NCBI RefSeq assembly: GCF_024622195.1 | Contig: NZ_JANKBI010000020.1 | Span: 1-64,000 of the forward strand | DNA: 64,000 nt | Source of the DNA: Murimonas intestini | GTDB taxonomy: Bacteria > Bacillota > Clostridia > Lachnospirales > Lachnospiraceae | Reading direction: 5' to 3' | In this document: in pieces, positions 8,441 through 17,233 of the stretch | Layout of the letters: each line of letters begins with the position of its first letter | Position numbering within the stretch: the first letter of the stretch is position 1 | The notes under the pieces: generated by a model | Database searches by the model: none | What the model was told of the DNA's origin: nothing | The model's input: the letters and a program-made list of their open reading frames with translations, nothing else | Translations under genes and position numbers: made by a program

Positions 8441-9090
8441 CGGATCACCTCACAGTCCCTCACGTCCAATATTCCATTCTTTAATATTGCCCTGAAAAAC
8501 ATAGGCTGTATATCATTAGGATTTGAATAATCAAAGTCATAAAGCATAAATCCCAAGTCTTTTTCCACATCTGGATACGCTGTTTGAATTTCCTCTTCTT
8601 CATACGCGTCAAAATAAACCGGAAATTCTCTGCACCCAAAATATGGCGTATGGTAACACTTTCCATTTCTCAAACGTCGCATCATCATATCCTTAAATTT
8701 CCCCGGATTATCTGACTTATTAGCATTATCTGTCATATCAAAATGTGCTTCAATAATATATTCCACATCTTTTAATAACAACGACGCTCTTTGTACTATT
8801 TCATCCCTGGTACTGATAAAAAGTGGTTTGGCTGAACCATTGATTGCACTTAAGACATTTGATGCAAGCACTTTGCTTTTTACCTCGTTTCGTCTGATGC
8901 TGGTAAACTGAATTGGTTTCATTACATATATTTTATCTATTACCCAGCGCATACCCGGATGCCATAGAATTGCCTCCAGTATACCGCGTGCTGCTGAAGG
9001 CGTAATCATATCATAACTGCATCTCTCTACTTTCATTTCTGGTCTGGAGAATAATGCCATATCCCCCCAGACCCTGACCCGTACTCCCAT
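8437..9090 (-). CDS. cas5: Cas5c, crRNA-processing Cascade subunit (type I-C)
   Basis: At about 217 residues it begins MGVRVRVWGDMALFSRPEMK and continues with TPSAARGILEAILWHP. This is the conserved Cas5d/Cas5c core, which in type I-C systems cleaves the repeat RNA and caps the crRNA 5' handle. ATGs at 9096 and 9090 are both possible. The one at 9090 has better spacing from AAAGGAGG. A longer frame reaches 9135, but its extra residues are encoded by a decayed CRISPR repeat and are not family-like. The 5' untranslated region carries that decayed repeat (9122-9158). Confidence 0.95.
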   Translation of the reverse strand: MGVRVRVWGDMALFSRPEMKVERCSYDMITPSAARGILEAILWHPGMRWVIDKIYVMKPIQFTSIRRNEVKSKVLASNVLSAINGSAKPLFISTRDEIVQRASLLLKDVEYIIEAHFDMTDNANKSDNPGKFKDMMMRRLRNGKCYHTPYFGCREFPVYFDAYEEEEIQTAYPDVEKDLGFMLYDFDYSNPNDIQPMFFRAILKNGILDVRDCEVIR

Positions 9091-9121
9091 ACTCATGCTC
9101 CTCCTTTCCAGAATCAATATT

Positions 9122-9158
9122 ATTTCAATCCACATAATAAGCTCATATCAGTGGCGGA
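9122..9158 (-). repeat. Decayed CRISPR repeat inside the cas operon, between cas3 and cas5c
   Basis: On the plus strand it reads ATTTCAATCCAC (9122-9133), a 15-nt unrelated middle, then CAGTGGCG (9149-9156). The outer parts match 12 of 12 and 8 of 8 bases of the array repeats. The middle replaces a 9-nt segment that forms one hairpin arm and most of the loop. It has the same orientation as the arrays. The crRNA-handle part lies about 25 nt upstream of the cas5c ribosome site. It could be a fossil of a former array or a regulatory copy. Confidence 0.85.
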
Positions 9159-9215
9159 TTTCTCCCTTAATATATTGAATCCTATAGATAAAGAATAACG
9201 TTTTTAAATAGTTCA

Positions 9216-11345
9216 TCAAAACATCACTGCATCCCCTCTGCTCACTTCCATCTTCAATCCAGATTCTTCCGTATAATCCGCTTCATTTCTTAACAAATAA
9301 TAATTTGTATCCAGATTTTTTAAAAGTCCGGCACCGTTTAGATTTTCAAAATCATTCTTATAGATATTTATGCAATACTGACCTGCTTCGCGCATTAATT
9401 CACGAGATTGTTCTCCCCTTTGTATTCTTTTAACTATCTCTTTTGCCTGTTCTTCCTTGTCTATCAAAATAGTCACCGTATTGCTTTCTATTAATTTAAA
9501 CTGTTCTGCCACTGATTTAAAAGGAAAGCTGTAACTCTTCATACCATCTTCAAATTGTTTCACAATATACTTAACATCTAATCCTGAGCCCTTGTAATAA
9601 TATAAAAGTTCAAAATATTCCTTAATTGCATCTAAGGATGAAATATCCTCATATTTCCTGACTATTTTTTTAGCCATCTCAATCGGCAATTTTAACTCTG
9701 CCGGTACTCCCATGCTGTCATCTTCTATTGTAAATACAATTGTCTGGCAGGCATTTTTATTCTTCTTTCCTTCCCTGTTACATCTTCCTGCTGCCTGAAT
9801 TACAGAATCCAGTCCTGCAAGTTCACGGTATACTGTATTAAAGTCAAAATCTACCCCTGCTTCAACCAGGCTCGTAGCAATAACGAGGCATTTCTCTCCT
9901 TTTTTCAGACGACTGCGGATAGTATCTAAAATCCTGCTTCGATGTTTTGGATACATAAATGTTGATAAATGGAATATACCTTCACCACTCAAATTTTCAA
10001 AGATTCTCTGCACACGTTTTCTATTATTAAGAATACAAAGTGCCTGATGTTGATGTTCAAACTCTTTTATGAGACTTTCTTCTGTATATTCACCTTTAAA
10101 GATAACTTCTGTCCTTTTGAAAAATTGATACTGTTCTTTAACATCAGGGCAAATTTCCACTGCTTTTAACTGACTGATAAAAAAGTTCTGGAGTGCCGGC
10201 TGGGTAGCTGTACAGATAACCGCCGTACAATGATAATTCCAAACCAACTCATTAATCGCCTGTATACAAGGCTTTAAATAATTTACAGGAAGCATTTGTG
10301 CTTCATCAAATATAATTACACTTCTCGAAATATTATGCAGTTTCCGGCATTTTGAAGTCTTATTATGATACAATGATTCAAAAAACTGAACATTTGTAGT
10401 GACCACAACTGGCAGGTCCCAATTCTCCGCTGCCAACTGTTTCAATTCCAGTTCTTCCCCGTCCTCATATACAACATTACTGTGATCTTCCAGAACATTA
10501 AAAACTCCCAGTATTTTCTTAAATATCAGGGAGTTTTGTTCTATTATACTTGTATAAGGTATTACATATATAATTCTATCCATATGATTTCGTACAGCAT
10601 GTTTCAGGGCAAAGGCCAGCGAAGAAATCGTTTTTCCGCCGCCAGTGGGCACCGTTAAACGATACAATCCCTGGGCACCGTCTCCCTTTTCCATACATGT
10701 GCGAAGAATTTTTGTTCTTCTTCCATTGACTGTATTAGAATCATCATTTTCCAGCCAAGGCTTTACATAATCCAAAAGTTTCTGTAACAGAACCTCCATA
10801 GAATCATATTTGCCTCTGACAATCCTGCCATCTGACATAAACTCTTCTGTATCAAGATAATCTGCATCTACCAGGCATGAAAACAACATTCTGATAAAAA
10901 ACGACACACTATATCCACCATTTCCAATAGGTTTTAATGGAATATCATGAAACGCCGGAATCTCTATTTCTTTGTGAAAATCCTCATAGTCCTCTATATT
11001 TTTGGCCATTCTGCCATAAAATGAAGATGAGGCATCTCCTTTTGTTCCACCATCGGGCAGGCCTGAATGGTGCCCTGCTACACAATATGCTGCCAATATA
11101 TTACCATTACTGTATAATTCCTTTGCTCCGGCAGTTGCATGGTCTACCTTTATACCACAATTCAAAAGCCGCTTTTGGAATCCTTTACTGTACTTTCCAA
11201 TGTCATGTACTAAACCACATCCATATCCCCACTCCCTGCAATCAAAACTTGAGGAAAACTCACCACATAGAATAGCTGTACCATTTAAATGTTCACATAC
11301 TGACTGTTTTCTTGCTTTATCTTTGCTAATATGTGCTAAATACAT
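9216..11345 (-). CDS. cas3: Cas3 helicase-nuclease (type I-C)
   Basis: A 709-residue protein with an N-terminal HD nuclease and a C-terminal SF2 helicase. HD residues visible are HDIGK (47-51), DHATAGA (about 69) and GHHSG (91-95). Helicase motifs are TVPTGGGKT (Walker A, 231-239), FDEAQ (Walker B, 346-350), TATQPA (about 379), and SLVEAGVDFD in the second RecA domain. It is recruited to Cascade-bound target and degrades it. The start at 11345 is chosen for the GGAGG five bases upstream; the frame extends five codons further. First gene of the operon, with a promoter at 11400-11427. The domains look intact. Confidence 0.97.
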   Translation of the reverse strand: MYLAHISKDKARKQSVCEHLNGTAILCGEFSSSFDCREWGYGCGLVHDIGKYSKGFQKRLLNCGIKVDHATAGAKELYSNGNILAAYCVAGHHSGLPDGGTKGDASSSFYGRMAKNIEDYEDFHKEIEIPAFHDIPLKPIGNGGYSVSFFIRMLFSCLVDADYLDTEEFMSDGRIVRGKYDSMEVLLQKLLDYVKPWLENDDSNTVNGRRTKILRTCMEKGDGAQGLYRLTVPTGGGKTISSLAFALKHAVRNHMDRIIYVIPYTSIIEQNSLIFKKILGVFNVLEDHSNVVYEDGEELELKQLAAENWDLPVVVTTNVQFFESLYHNKTSKCRKLHNISRSVIIFDEAQMLPVNYLKPCIQAINELVWNYHCTAVICTATQPALQNFFISQLKAVEICPDVKEQYQFFKRTEVIFKGEYTEESLIKEFEHQHQALCILNNRKRVQRIFENLSGEGIFHLSTFMYPKHRSRILDTIRSRLKKGEKCLVIATSLVEAGVDFDFNTVYRELAGLDSVIQAAGRCNREGKKNKNACQTIVFTIEDDSMGVPAELKLPIEMAKKIVRKYEDISSLDAIKEYFELLYYYKGSGLDVKYIVKQFEDGMKSYSFPFKSVAEQFKLIESNTVTILIDKEEQAKEIVKRIQRGEQSRELMREAGQYCINIYKNDFENLNGAGLLKNLDTNYYLLRNEADYTEESGLKMEVSRGDAVMF

Positions 11346-11399
11346 AGACTCCTCCCACACTTTATTCAGTTATCAAGTTACACGACTCATTCATTTTTA

Positions 11400-11427
11400 A
11401 GTATAGCACTCTTTTGGTGATTTTCAA
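11400..11427 (-). promoter_or_regulatory. Predicted cas operon promoter
   Basis: On the minus strand TTGAAA (11422-11427) is separated by 16 nt from TATACT (11400-11405). This is a good sigma-70-type match 55 nt upstream of the cas3 start. Upstream are two direct AGATACAAAA copies (about 11458-11480) in an A-rich stretch. The interval between array 3 and cas3 holds no gene. Confidence 0.7.
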
Positions 11428-11543
11428 CTATTTTTTGACTAATTTCCTTATGTTTTTGTATCTTTTTGTATCTTTTTGCATTTATCATGATGTACTTTCA
11501 GATAATATCAATCTTTTGCAGTAAAAGCATCACTTTATACCAA

Positions 11544-14175
11544 CAGGTTTAGTCCCTATCTATATAGTGGCGACTCGGAACTCCGAAAGTTATGCCTTGC
11601 CTTATCAATATTTCAATCCACGCCACTACGCAGTGGCGACATTCTGGCTCTATGCCATTAAATCCAGCCTCAAAATTTCAATCCACGCCACTACACAGTG
11701 GCGACGTTATTGGAGCACTTGGTTCATTTGCTTGCTCAAAATTTCAATCCACGCCACTACACAGTGGCGACAACGCAAAGCCGCCAGAAGACCCTTGTGA
11801 GGTTATTTCAATCCACGCCACTACACAGTGGCGACGGTGCTCAGGACCCTGATCGGCGTGGAGACATTGAATTTCAATCCACGCCACTACACAGTGGCGA
11901 CCATTTGGGACTTGACCCGGAAGAAGTGAAAGACCATTTCAATCCACGCCACTACACAGTGGCGACGATCCTAAAATCCTGCTCTCATCATGGTTTAGCA
12001 ATTTCAATCCACGCCACTACACAGTGGCGACAGGGTAGCCGCTATGATTCCAATATGACTACAACGATTTCAATCCACGCCACTACGCAGTGGCGACTAA
12101 AAAGGATGCGGATATTCTGGACACTAAGCTATTTCAATCCACGCCACTACGCAGTGGCGACTTTCATAAATGCCCATCAGACATCCTTCCTTTCATTTCA
12201 ATCCACGCCACTACGCAGTGGCGACGGCTTTTTCACCTGTAAACCCCATAGCCAAAAGAATTTCAATCCACGCCACTACGCAGTGGCGACTTGTTTCCCC
12301 ATAATACCCTTTTACTTTATTTTTATTTCAATCCACGCCACTACGCAGTGGCGACGAGAATACACTTGCAATGCTTGATCTATTACGTATTTCAATCCAC
12401 GCCACTACGCAGTGGCGACGAAAATGATGAAGAGTTTTTAAAGCGTCAGCAAATTTCAATCCACGCCACTACGCAGTGGCGACTTGGTGATGACATTGGG
12501 GACGATTTTCTACAGGGATTTCAATCCACGCCACTACGCAGTGGCGAATCGAAGTTCCTGCTGATATGCTGGACAAGATAACTATTTCAATCCACGCCAC
12601 TACGCAGTGGCGACATGATTTCGATAGGAAACTACGAGATATTATGATTATTTCAATCCACGCCACTACGCAGTGGCGACGCTCCGCATCCACACGCGAC
12701 TGTTTCTGACCGTGTAATTTCAATCCACGCCACTACGCAGTGGTGACTGTTTGAAATTGTTATGCCGCGGAGACTTTATAGAATTTCAATCCACGCCACT
12801 ACGCAGTGGCGACTGGAGGTGTCGGCCCCTGGGTCCGCTGGGAGCTGATTTCAATCCACGCCACTACGCAGTGGCGACGTGTAGTAGATCAGGATAGTTT
12901 TGATAAAGCCATATTTCAATCCACGCCACTACGCAGTGGCGACAAATTATATCTGATACAGCCTTTACACCTTCAACATTTCAATCCACGCCACTACGCA
13001 GTGGCGACAAAATTACCGGTAAAGGTAAAGGCGATGATACAATTTCAATCCACGCCACTACGCAGTGGCGACTACACCTACGCCAATAAAATGTGCTGTG
13101 GTATTTATTTCAATCCACGCCACTACGCAGTGGCGACGCGTAGCGAACTGTTGGAATAACCTGGATCTGCATGATTTCAATCCACGCCACTACGCAGTGG
13201 CGACCTGAAAGTTAATATAACACAGAAAAAGGATTTTATTTCAATCCACGCCACTACGCAGTGGCGACTATAATGCTTATCAGTTGACGTTTGACGACTA
13301 TATTTCAATCCACGCCACTACGCAGTGGCGACATGTGGTATATACCAGTGGATTGCGTCTGATTTATTTCAATCCACGCCACTACGCAGTGGCGACTCTA
13401 TATGAGCGCAGGAAAAAGATATTGGAGGGATTTCAATCCACGCCACTACGCAGTGGCGACCTTTTATCATCAAACCGTTAGGTGCGGATAAGGTAATTTC
13501 AATCCACGCCACTACGCAGTGGCGACTTTAGGGTATTGAGGGTATCGGATGTATTGAGAATTTCAATCCACGCCACTACGCAGTGGCGACACTCAACGGC
13601 ACATGTCCCATTAAATGTATAGAATTTCAATCCACGCCACTACGCAGTGGCGACGCTCTTACAGAGTGTACTCCCAAACCTCCCAGATATTTCAATCCAC
13701 GCCACTACGCAGTGGCGACACTCAGCAAAGACATAAAGAAAATGGTGCAGGAAATTTCAATCCACGCCACTACGCAGTGGCGACCTAACGCATTTTTGAA
13801 TGCATCATTAAGTATAGCTATTTCAATCCACGCCACTACGCAGTGGCGACTTGGTTGTAGTTATTACATTATATCTAATAACAAATTTCAATCCACGCCA
13901 CTACGCAGTGGCGACACTTTGGAGCAAGGTACAACCAGAGGAACAAAGAATTTCAATCCACGCCACTACGCAGTGGCGACCGCCTGTGTGGCAGTCTGGT
14001 TGCCAATACGCACTATTTCAATCCACGCCACTACGCAGTGGCGACAGTTACTGATGTGCTCGATAAAGCTATTGACGGTATTTCAATCCACGCCACTACG
14101 CAGTGGCGACATCATTTTCTTTTATAATTTCCTTAACTCCATATATTTCAATCCACGCCACTACGCAGTGGCGAC
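11544..14175 (-). CRISPR. CRISPR array 3 (40 repeats, 39 spacers, plus a decayed terminal repeat)
   Basis: Repeats of 31 nt run from 11610-11640 to 14145-14175 with spacers mostly of 33-36 nt. A decayed repeat ends at 11574 (TATATAGTGGCGAC kept). The loop is ACGC in most repeats but ACAC in repeats 2 to 7 (11675-12031), an older block. Single-base changes occur in the repeats at 12518-12548 (final C to A) and 12717-12747 (GTGGTGAC). The distal end faces cas3 and the leader is at 14176-14346, so the array is transcribed on the minus strand. It is by far the most expanded array in the window. Confidence 0.98.
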
Positions 14176-14346
14176 GGCAAAAATGCATATATTCCTCCTG
14201 GAATATAAATACGTTTTTAGTATTATATCACAATACTTCTGCCTTTTTCAACCAATTTCATCCTCCAAGATTAAAAAATCATATCCTTAATACCACAAAA
14301 AAGGTGCGAATCCCTCGGGAATTTTATGTTCACTTACTATTCGCAC
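14176..14346 (-). promoter_or_regulatory. Leader of CRISPR array 3
   Basis: It starts GGCAAAAATGCA next to the last repeat, like leader 2, and is AT-rich. It carries the shared inverted-repeat motif at 14303-14346 (GGTGCGAATCCC, then TTTTATGTTCACTTA, then TTCGCAC). The central sequence is the same as in leaders 1 and 2 while the flanks differ, which points to functional constraint. Confidence 0.8.
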
Positions 14347-14383
14347 TTCACATCACATAGCGTTTTGCTTTACGATAATACTG

Positions 14384-14620
14384 TTATTTCCATTCTCCCA
14401 ATATCTTAACTATTTCGTCCTCATATTCGCCCAGAAGCTCTTCGTCTTTTCCTCCCTGACGTATATTCGTCTCAACTCCCCATTCACCATCACGGAATTC
14501 CCAGATATGATATCTCAAACCTCTATATCCAAAATCCAGGCTGCCGCATCCTTCTATTTCTGTATACTCAAACTGAAGATTCATTTTCTTTAACGTATTC
14601 TGTACTTTTATCAATCTCAT
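14384..14620 (-). CDS. Small protein of unknown function
   Basis: A 78-residue protein beginning MRLIKVQNTLKKMNLQFEY, with an aromatic, acidic middle (FGYRGLRYHIWEF) and an acidic C-terminus. The ATG at 14620 is chosen because AAGGAG lies ten bases upstream; the frame extends 21 codons further without a ribosome site. It has no signal peptide or membrane segment. I do not recognise the family with certainty. It sits just outside the leader of array 3, on the same strand, with its stop 38 nt from the leader motif. Confidence 0.6.
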   Translation of the reverse strand: MRLIKVQNTLKKMNLQFEYTEIEGCGSLDFGYRGLRYHIWEFRDGEWGVETNIRQGGKDEELLGEYEDEIVKILGEWK

Positions 14621-14840
14621 AATTATTACACTCCTTTTTCTTTTAAGGGCAATAAATCTGGATATACTCAGATATCTGCTCATCTTGCATTCCTTAAATT
14701 TACAATTATAATTTTATTCCGCTAAAATTGTCCTATAAGTGATGTACCGACATTTTTCCCAGTTTGTTGATATTTTTTCGCATTTTCGCCGATTGATATC
14801 CCAGCCCTAATACAGTATACTATTATAATCCGGCAGATTA

Positions 14841-14996
14841 CGGATGGGCGTGCTTCGCACGATAATGTATACACCTCCGTGCATCCCATAATTCAGATCC
14901 TTACGGATAGGCGTGCTTCGCACGATAATGTATACACCTCCGTGCATCCCACAATTCAGATCCTTACGGATGGGCGTGCTTCGCACGATAATGTAT
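14841..14996 (+). repeat. Tandem copies of the 63-bp dispersed repeat, copy group B
   Basis: The hairpin GCGTGCTTCGCACG recurs at 14847-14860, 14910-14923 and 14973-14986, exactly 63 bp apart. Between hairpins the sequence includes ATAATGTATACACCTCC and GTGCATCCC. About two and a half units are present. Single copies occur at 674-735 and 23819-23881 in the opposite orientation. A reading frame crosses it as 21-residue repeats because 63 is a multiple of three; I do not regard that as a gene. Confidence 0.85.
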
Positions 14997-15034
14997 CCTT
15001 AATTCTTCTAACGACTAAATATTCTACCACAGAC

Positions 15035-15101
15035 TGGCGTGGATTGAAATCCATCGTTATCCCTGACCGTAAAGGCACCCGCGTGTCGCCACTGCATAGT
15101 G
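15035..15101 (+). CRISPR. Remnant of a fourth CRISPR array in opposite orientation
   Basis: TGGCGTGGATTGAAAT at 15035-15050 is the last 16 nt of the repeat. It is followed by a 34-nt spacer-like stretch (15051-15084), then GTCGCCACTGCATAGTG at 15085-15101, the first 17 nt of a repeat with the loop type of array 2. The second repeat decays after that. The orientation is opposite to arrays 1 to 3. The exact spacer length between two half repeats makes chance unlikely. Confidence 0.8.
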
Positions 15102-15198
15102 TGGAGTATCAAACTCATAATGCAACAGGCAGTGGTACATGCCTGATTTTTACCCGTTGCCTGCGTAAATAATACTCTAAAGAAAGGACGAAATCAAT

Positions 15199-15960
15199 AT
15201 GGCTCATTTACAGGAACTGTTAAATAAAACTGATTTTTATAAGGATATAATCGCATCAGCTTCTGATGATAAAAAGGCGGCACACGATTTAAATGACTAC
15301 TTTCGTTCAGAAATTATCTTCAACAGTAATTCTCTGGACGGCAGCAGCATTACACTTTCCGAAACCCGTTCGATTCTTGAAGGCAATACATCGAAGGACA
15401 GGAAAACACCACTCTCTGACGTCTCCTTTTATGCCGTTACCGGATTTAGCCAGGCATATGAATATATGCTGGAGCTCTCAAAACAGGATGATCTTACAAT
15501 CACAGATGAAATTGTAAGAAAAATGCATCTGCTTTTTTATCAGAACACAAACCCTGTTCTGGCCGGGAATTACCGTACAAAAATGATTCCCGCTTCCACA
15601 TGCGGGCACTGTTCCCCTGAACCCGATGACCTTCCCAGACTCATGTCTCATTTAGGAGACCAGATCTTATCTTCACAGACTACTCTGCATCCGGTTGAAC
15701 TTGCCGCCATGGCACACAAACGTCTTGTAGATATCTGTCCATTTGATACGGGAAATTTACAGATTGCAATGTTACTGATGAACCTTATTCTTATCAGATC
15801 AGGATATTGTACCGTGATTATTCCTGCGTCCAGAAGGGATGATTATCAGAATGCTCTGTCTGCATCCCGAAAATCTATTGATATGAATCCTTTCTCTATA
15901 TTAATTGCAGAATGTACCATTGAGTCCTGTATGGAATATTGCAGGCTGCTTGATATGTAA
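15199..15960 (+). CDS. Fic/DOC-family protein with degenerate active site
   Basis: A 253-residue Fic-fold protein. The region HPVELAAMAHKRLVDI leads into the Fic motif, but at residues 179-190 it reads ICPFDTGNLQIA where active enzymes have HPFxDGNGRxxR. The catalytic His is Cys (180), and the Gly-Arg after GN is Leu-Gln (187-188). AMP transfer is therefore not expected. An N-terminal SNSLDG (about 43-48) resembles the inhibitory helix motif of class II Fic proteins. The start follows AAAGGACG. The gene stands alone next to the CRISPR remnant. It may be a decaying gene or a Fic fold with another role. Confidence 0.85.
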   Translation: MAHLQELLNKTDFYKDIIASASDDKKAAHDLNDYFRSEIIFNSNSLDGSSITLSETRSILEGNTSKDRKTPLSDVSFYAVTGFSQAYEYMLELSKQDDLTITDEIVRKMHLLFYQNTNPVLAGNYRTKMIPASTCGHCSPEPDDLPRLMSHLGDQILSSQTTLHPVELAAMAHKRLVDICPFDTGNLQIAMLLMNLILIRSGYCTVIIPASRRDDYQNALSASRKSIDMNPFSILIAECTIESCMEYCRLLDM

Positions 15961-16029
15961 CTATTATGATTCCTCATATTCTCATAATCAGAGAATTTAC
16001 TAAATAGCGGTGTTTTTCAAAAATCTCTG

Positions 16030-16060
16030 TTTTATCCGGGCAATAACTGTCCGGATAAAA
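16030..16060. terminator. Perfect hairpin downstream of the Fic gene
   Basis: TTTTATCCGG (16030-16039) and CCGGATAAAA (16051-16060) form a perfect 10-bp stem with an 11-nt loop, 70 bp after the Fic stop codon. There is only a weak T-run on either side, so terminator function is probable but not certain. Confidence 0.5.
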
Positions 16061-16232
16061 CCAGGAATGATCTTGTCACGTCTTTTATCCGGCGTATGCT
16101 CTCTGCTCCGCTTTTAGTTCCACGCTAACTGACACAATAGTTTTCCTGCGGCCAAATTCTTTTTACTAAAATGCTGCATCACATTCCCTTATCGAAATGA
16201 TCAGCCGGCCCTTTTCTCTTATGCGGTATCCG

Positions 16233-16690
16233 CTATGATTCCCTGATCTTTTCACGTTCCTGTTCATCAGATGCCTTCACTCTGAATGTAAATATTATTT
16301 CTATACCATTTATCACTGGATTCTGAAAGTCTTTTACGGCAACTCCATATCCGCAAAAACTACATGTCTGTAATCAAACAGTACCTCCAGCCAGCTGTGA
16401 AGAATGCTGGCCGGAGCGCTCTTATAGACAAATCCTGTCATTGCACCTTTCTGCAGCTTTTTATTAATAGTAAATCCACGAATACGGCAGGGTACTCCAA
16501 CAGCACACAGCAGCGCTATAAACAAGGTTCCCTTAGTATTACACTGACCATAGCCATCCAAAAAGACACGGTCCGCCGGAACAGAATCGCTGCAATTATA
16601 GCCAAAGTGGATCTCATCTCTTACAAGTTCATATGTGGCATTATTTTATCAAAATCATTCATTTCCCGCCATTGCCTGTCAACTATCAGC
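16233..16690 (-). pseudogene. Broken transglutaminase-like gene
   Basis: One frame gives YELVRDEIHFGYN, then GYGQCNTKGTLFIALL with the transglutaminase catalytic Cys, then GVPCRIRGF and ILHSWLEVLF with the catalytic His. This is the core of a transglutaminase-like peptidase. The natural N-terminus (MNDFDKIM, near 16660) is in a different frame and separated by a stop. The core frame stops early at 16334, after FADMELP. Downstream in another frame a coding-like stretch (VAVKDFQNPVINGIEI, 16233-16343) may be part of the same wreck. The gene carries at least one frameshift and a premature stop. No intact copy is in the window. Confidence 0.7.
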
Positions 16691-17075
16691 TATCAGCCTT
16701 TGAATTGATTTTGATGAAAAGTTAAGCATCATTGTTTCCTTTAAACGAATTTTTTCACCCTTGACTCATTTTCTTACGGCCTGTACAGTAAATGCACCGA
16801 CCCGCTGAATACTTACGTGTAATTCATAAATTCACCCTTTTTCTCTTACCTGTGCTATCATTGTATCAAATCAAAGGTCCCTCTGCAAGCAGACGGAGTA
16901 CCAAACTTGTATTATACTCTGTGATATAGGTTACTGTTCTCTTCCGTGACCAGTAACTGATATAGTACAGTTAAAAATATAATCCCGGACAAAAAAACAG
17001 TGATAATGACAGGAAAAGTCCACGCTTATCTTCTATACTTATACCAGATGAGAGGCAGACTATAATATAAATATC
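16691..17075. other. Non-coding gap with repeat fragments
   Basis: No gene is supported. At 16755-16816 there is a diverged copy of the right half of the palindromic element at 17076-17206. At 16928-16955 there is GTTACTG and CAGTAAC around TCCGTGAC, the same palindrome as in the structured element at 36835-37002. Confidence 0.6.
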
Positions 17076-17206
17076 GTAACTATTCAGTACCTTCACAGTT
17101 ACATGCAAAAATCCATTTAAAATCACCTTCGGCGATGGGATTTTTGCACCCTGAATCATTTTCTTACGGTCTGTGCAGTAAATGCACAGACCTGCTGAAT
17201 AGTTAC
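17076..17206. repeat. 131-bp palindromic MITE-like element
   Basis: It is bounded by 12-bp inverted repeats, GTAACTATTCAG (17076-17087) and CTGAATAGTTAC (17195-17206). Inside are two perfect 10-bp stems: GCAAAAATCC/GGATTTTTGC (17105-17114 and 17138-17147) and GGTCTGTGCA/TGCACAGACC (17168-17177 and 17183-17192). Partial copies occur at 16755-16816 and 42095-42147, and the terminal 12-mer recurs at 26238-26249. It has no coding capacity. It ends 28 bp upstream of the AraC-type gene and may shape that gene's 5' region. Confidence 0.75.
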
Positions 17207-17233
17207 TAAATATCAATTAAATGGAGGAATCAT

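Noticed and set aside
9088..9121. Sequence after the decayed repeat as a guide aimed at the cas promoter
   Set aside because: By eye I found no convincing match to the region upstream of cas3, so a self-targeting guide is not claimed, only listed for checking.
11567..14360. Long open reading frames across CRISPR array 3, up to 235 codons
   Set aside because: They are translations of repeat-spacer units, without ribosome sites or codon bias.
14879..15172. Reading frame with 21-residue repeats (LTDGRASHDNV)
   Set aside because: It is the 63-bp dispersed repeat read in frame; the same sequence occurs elsewhere in both orientations without a gene.
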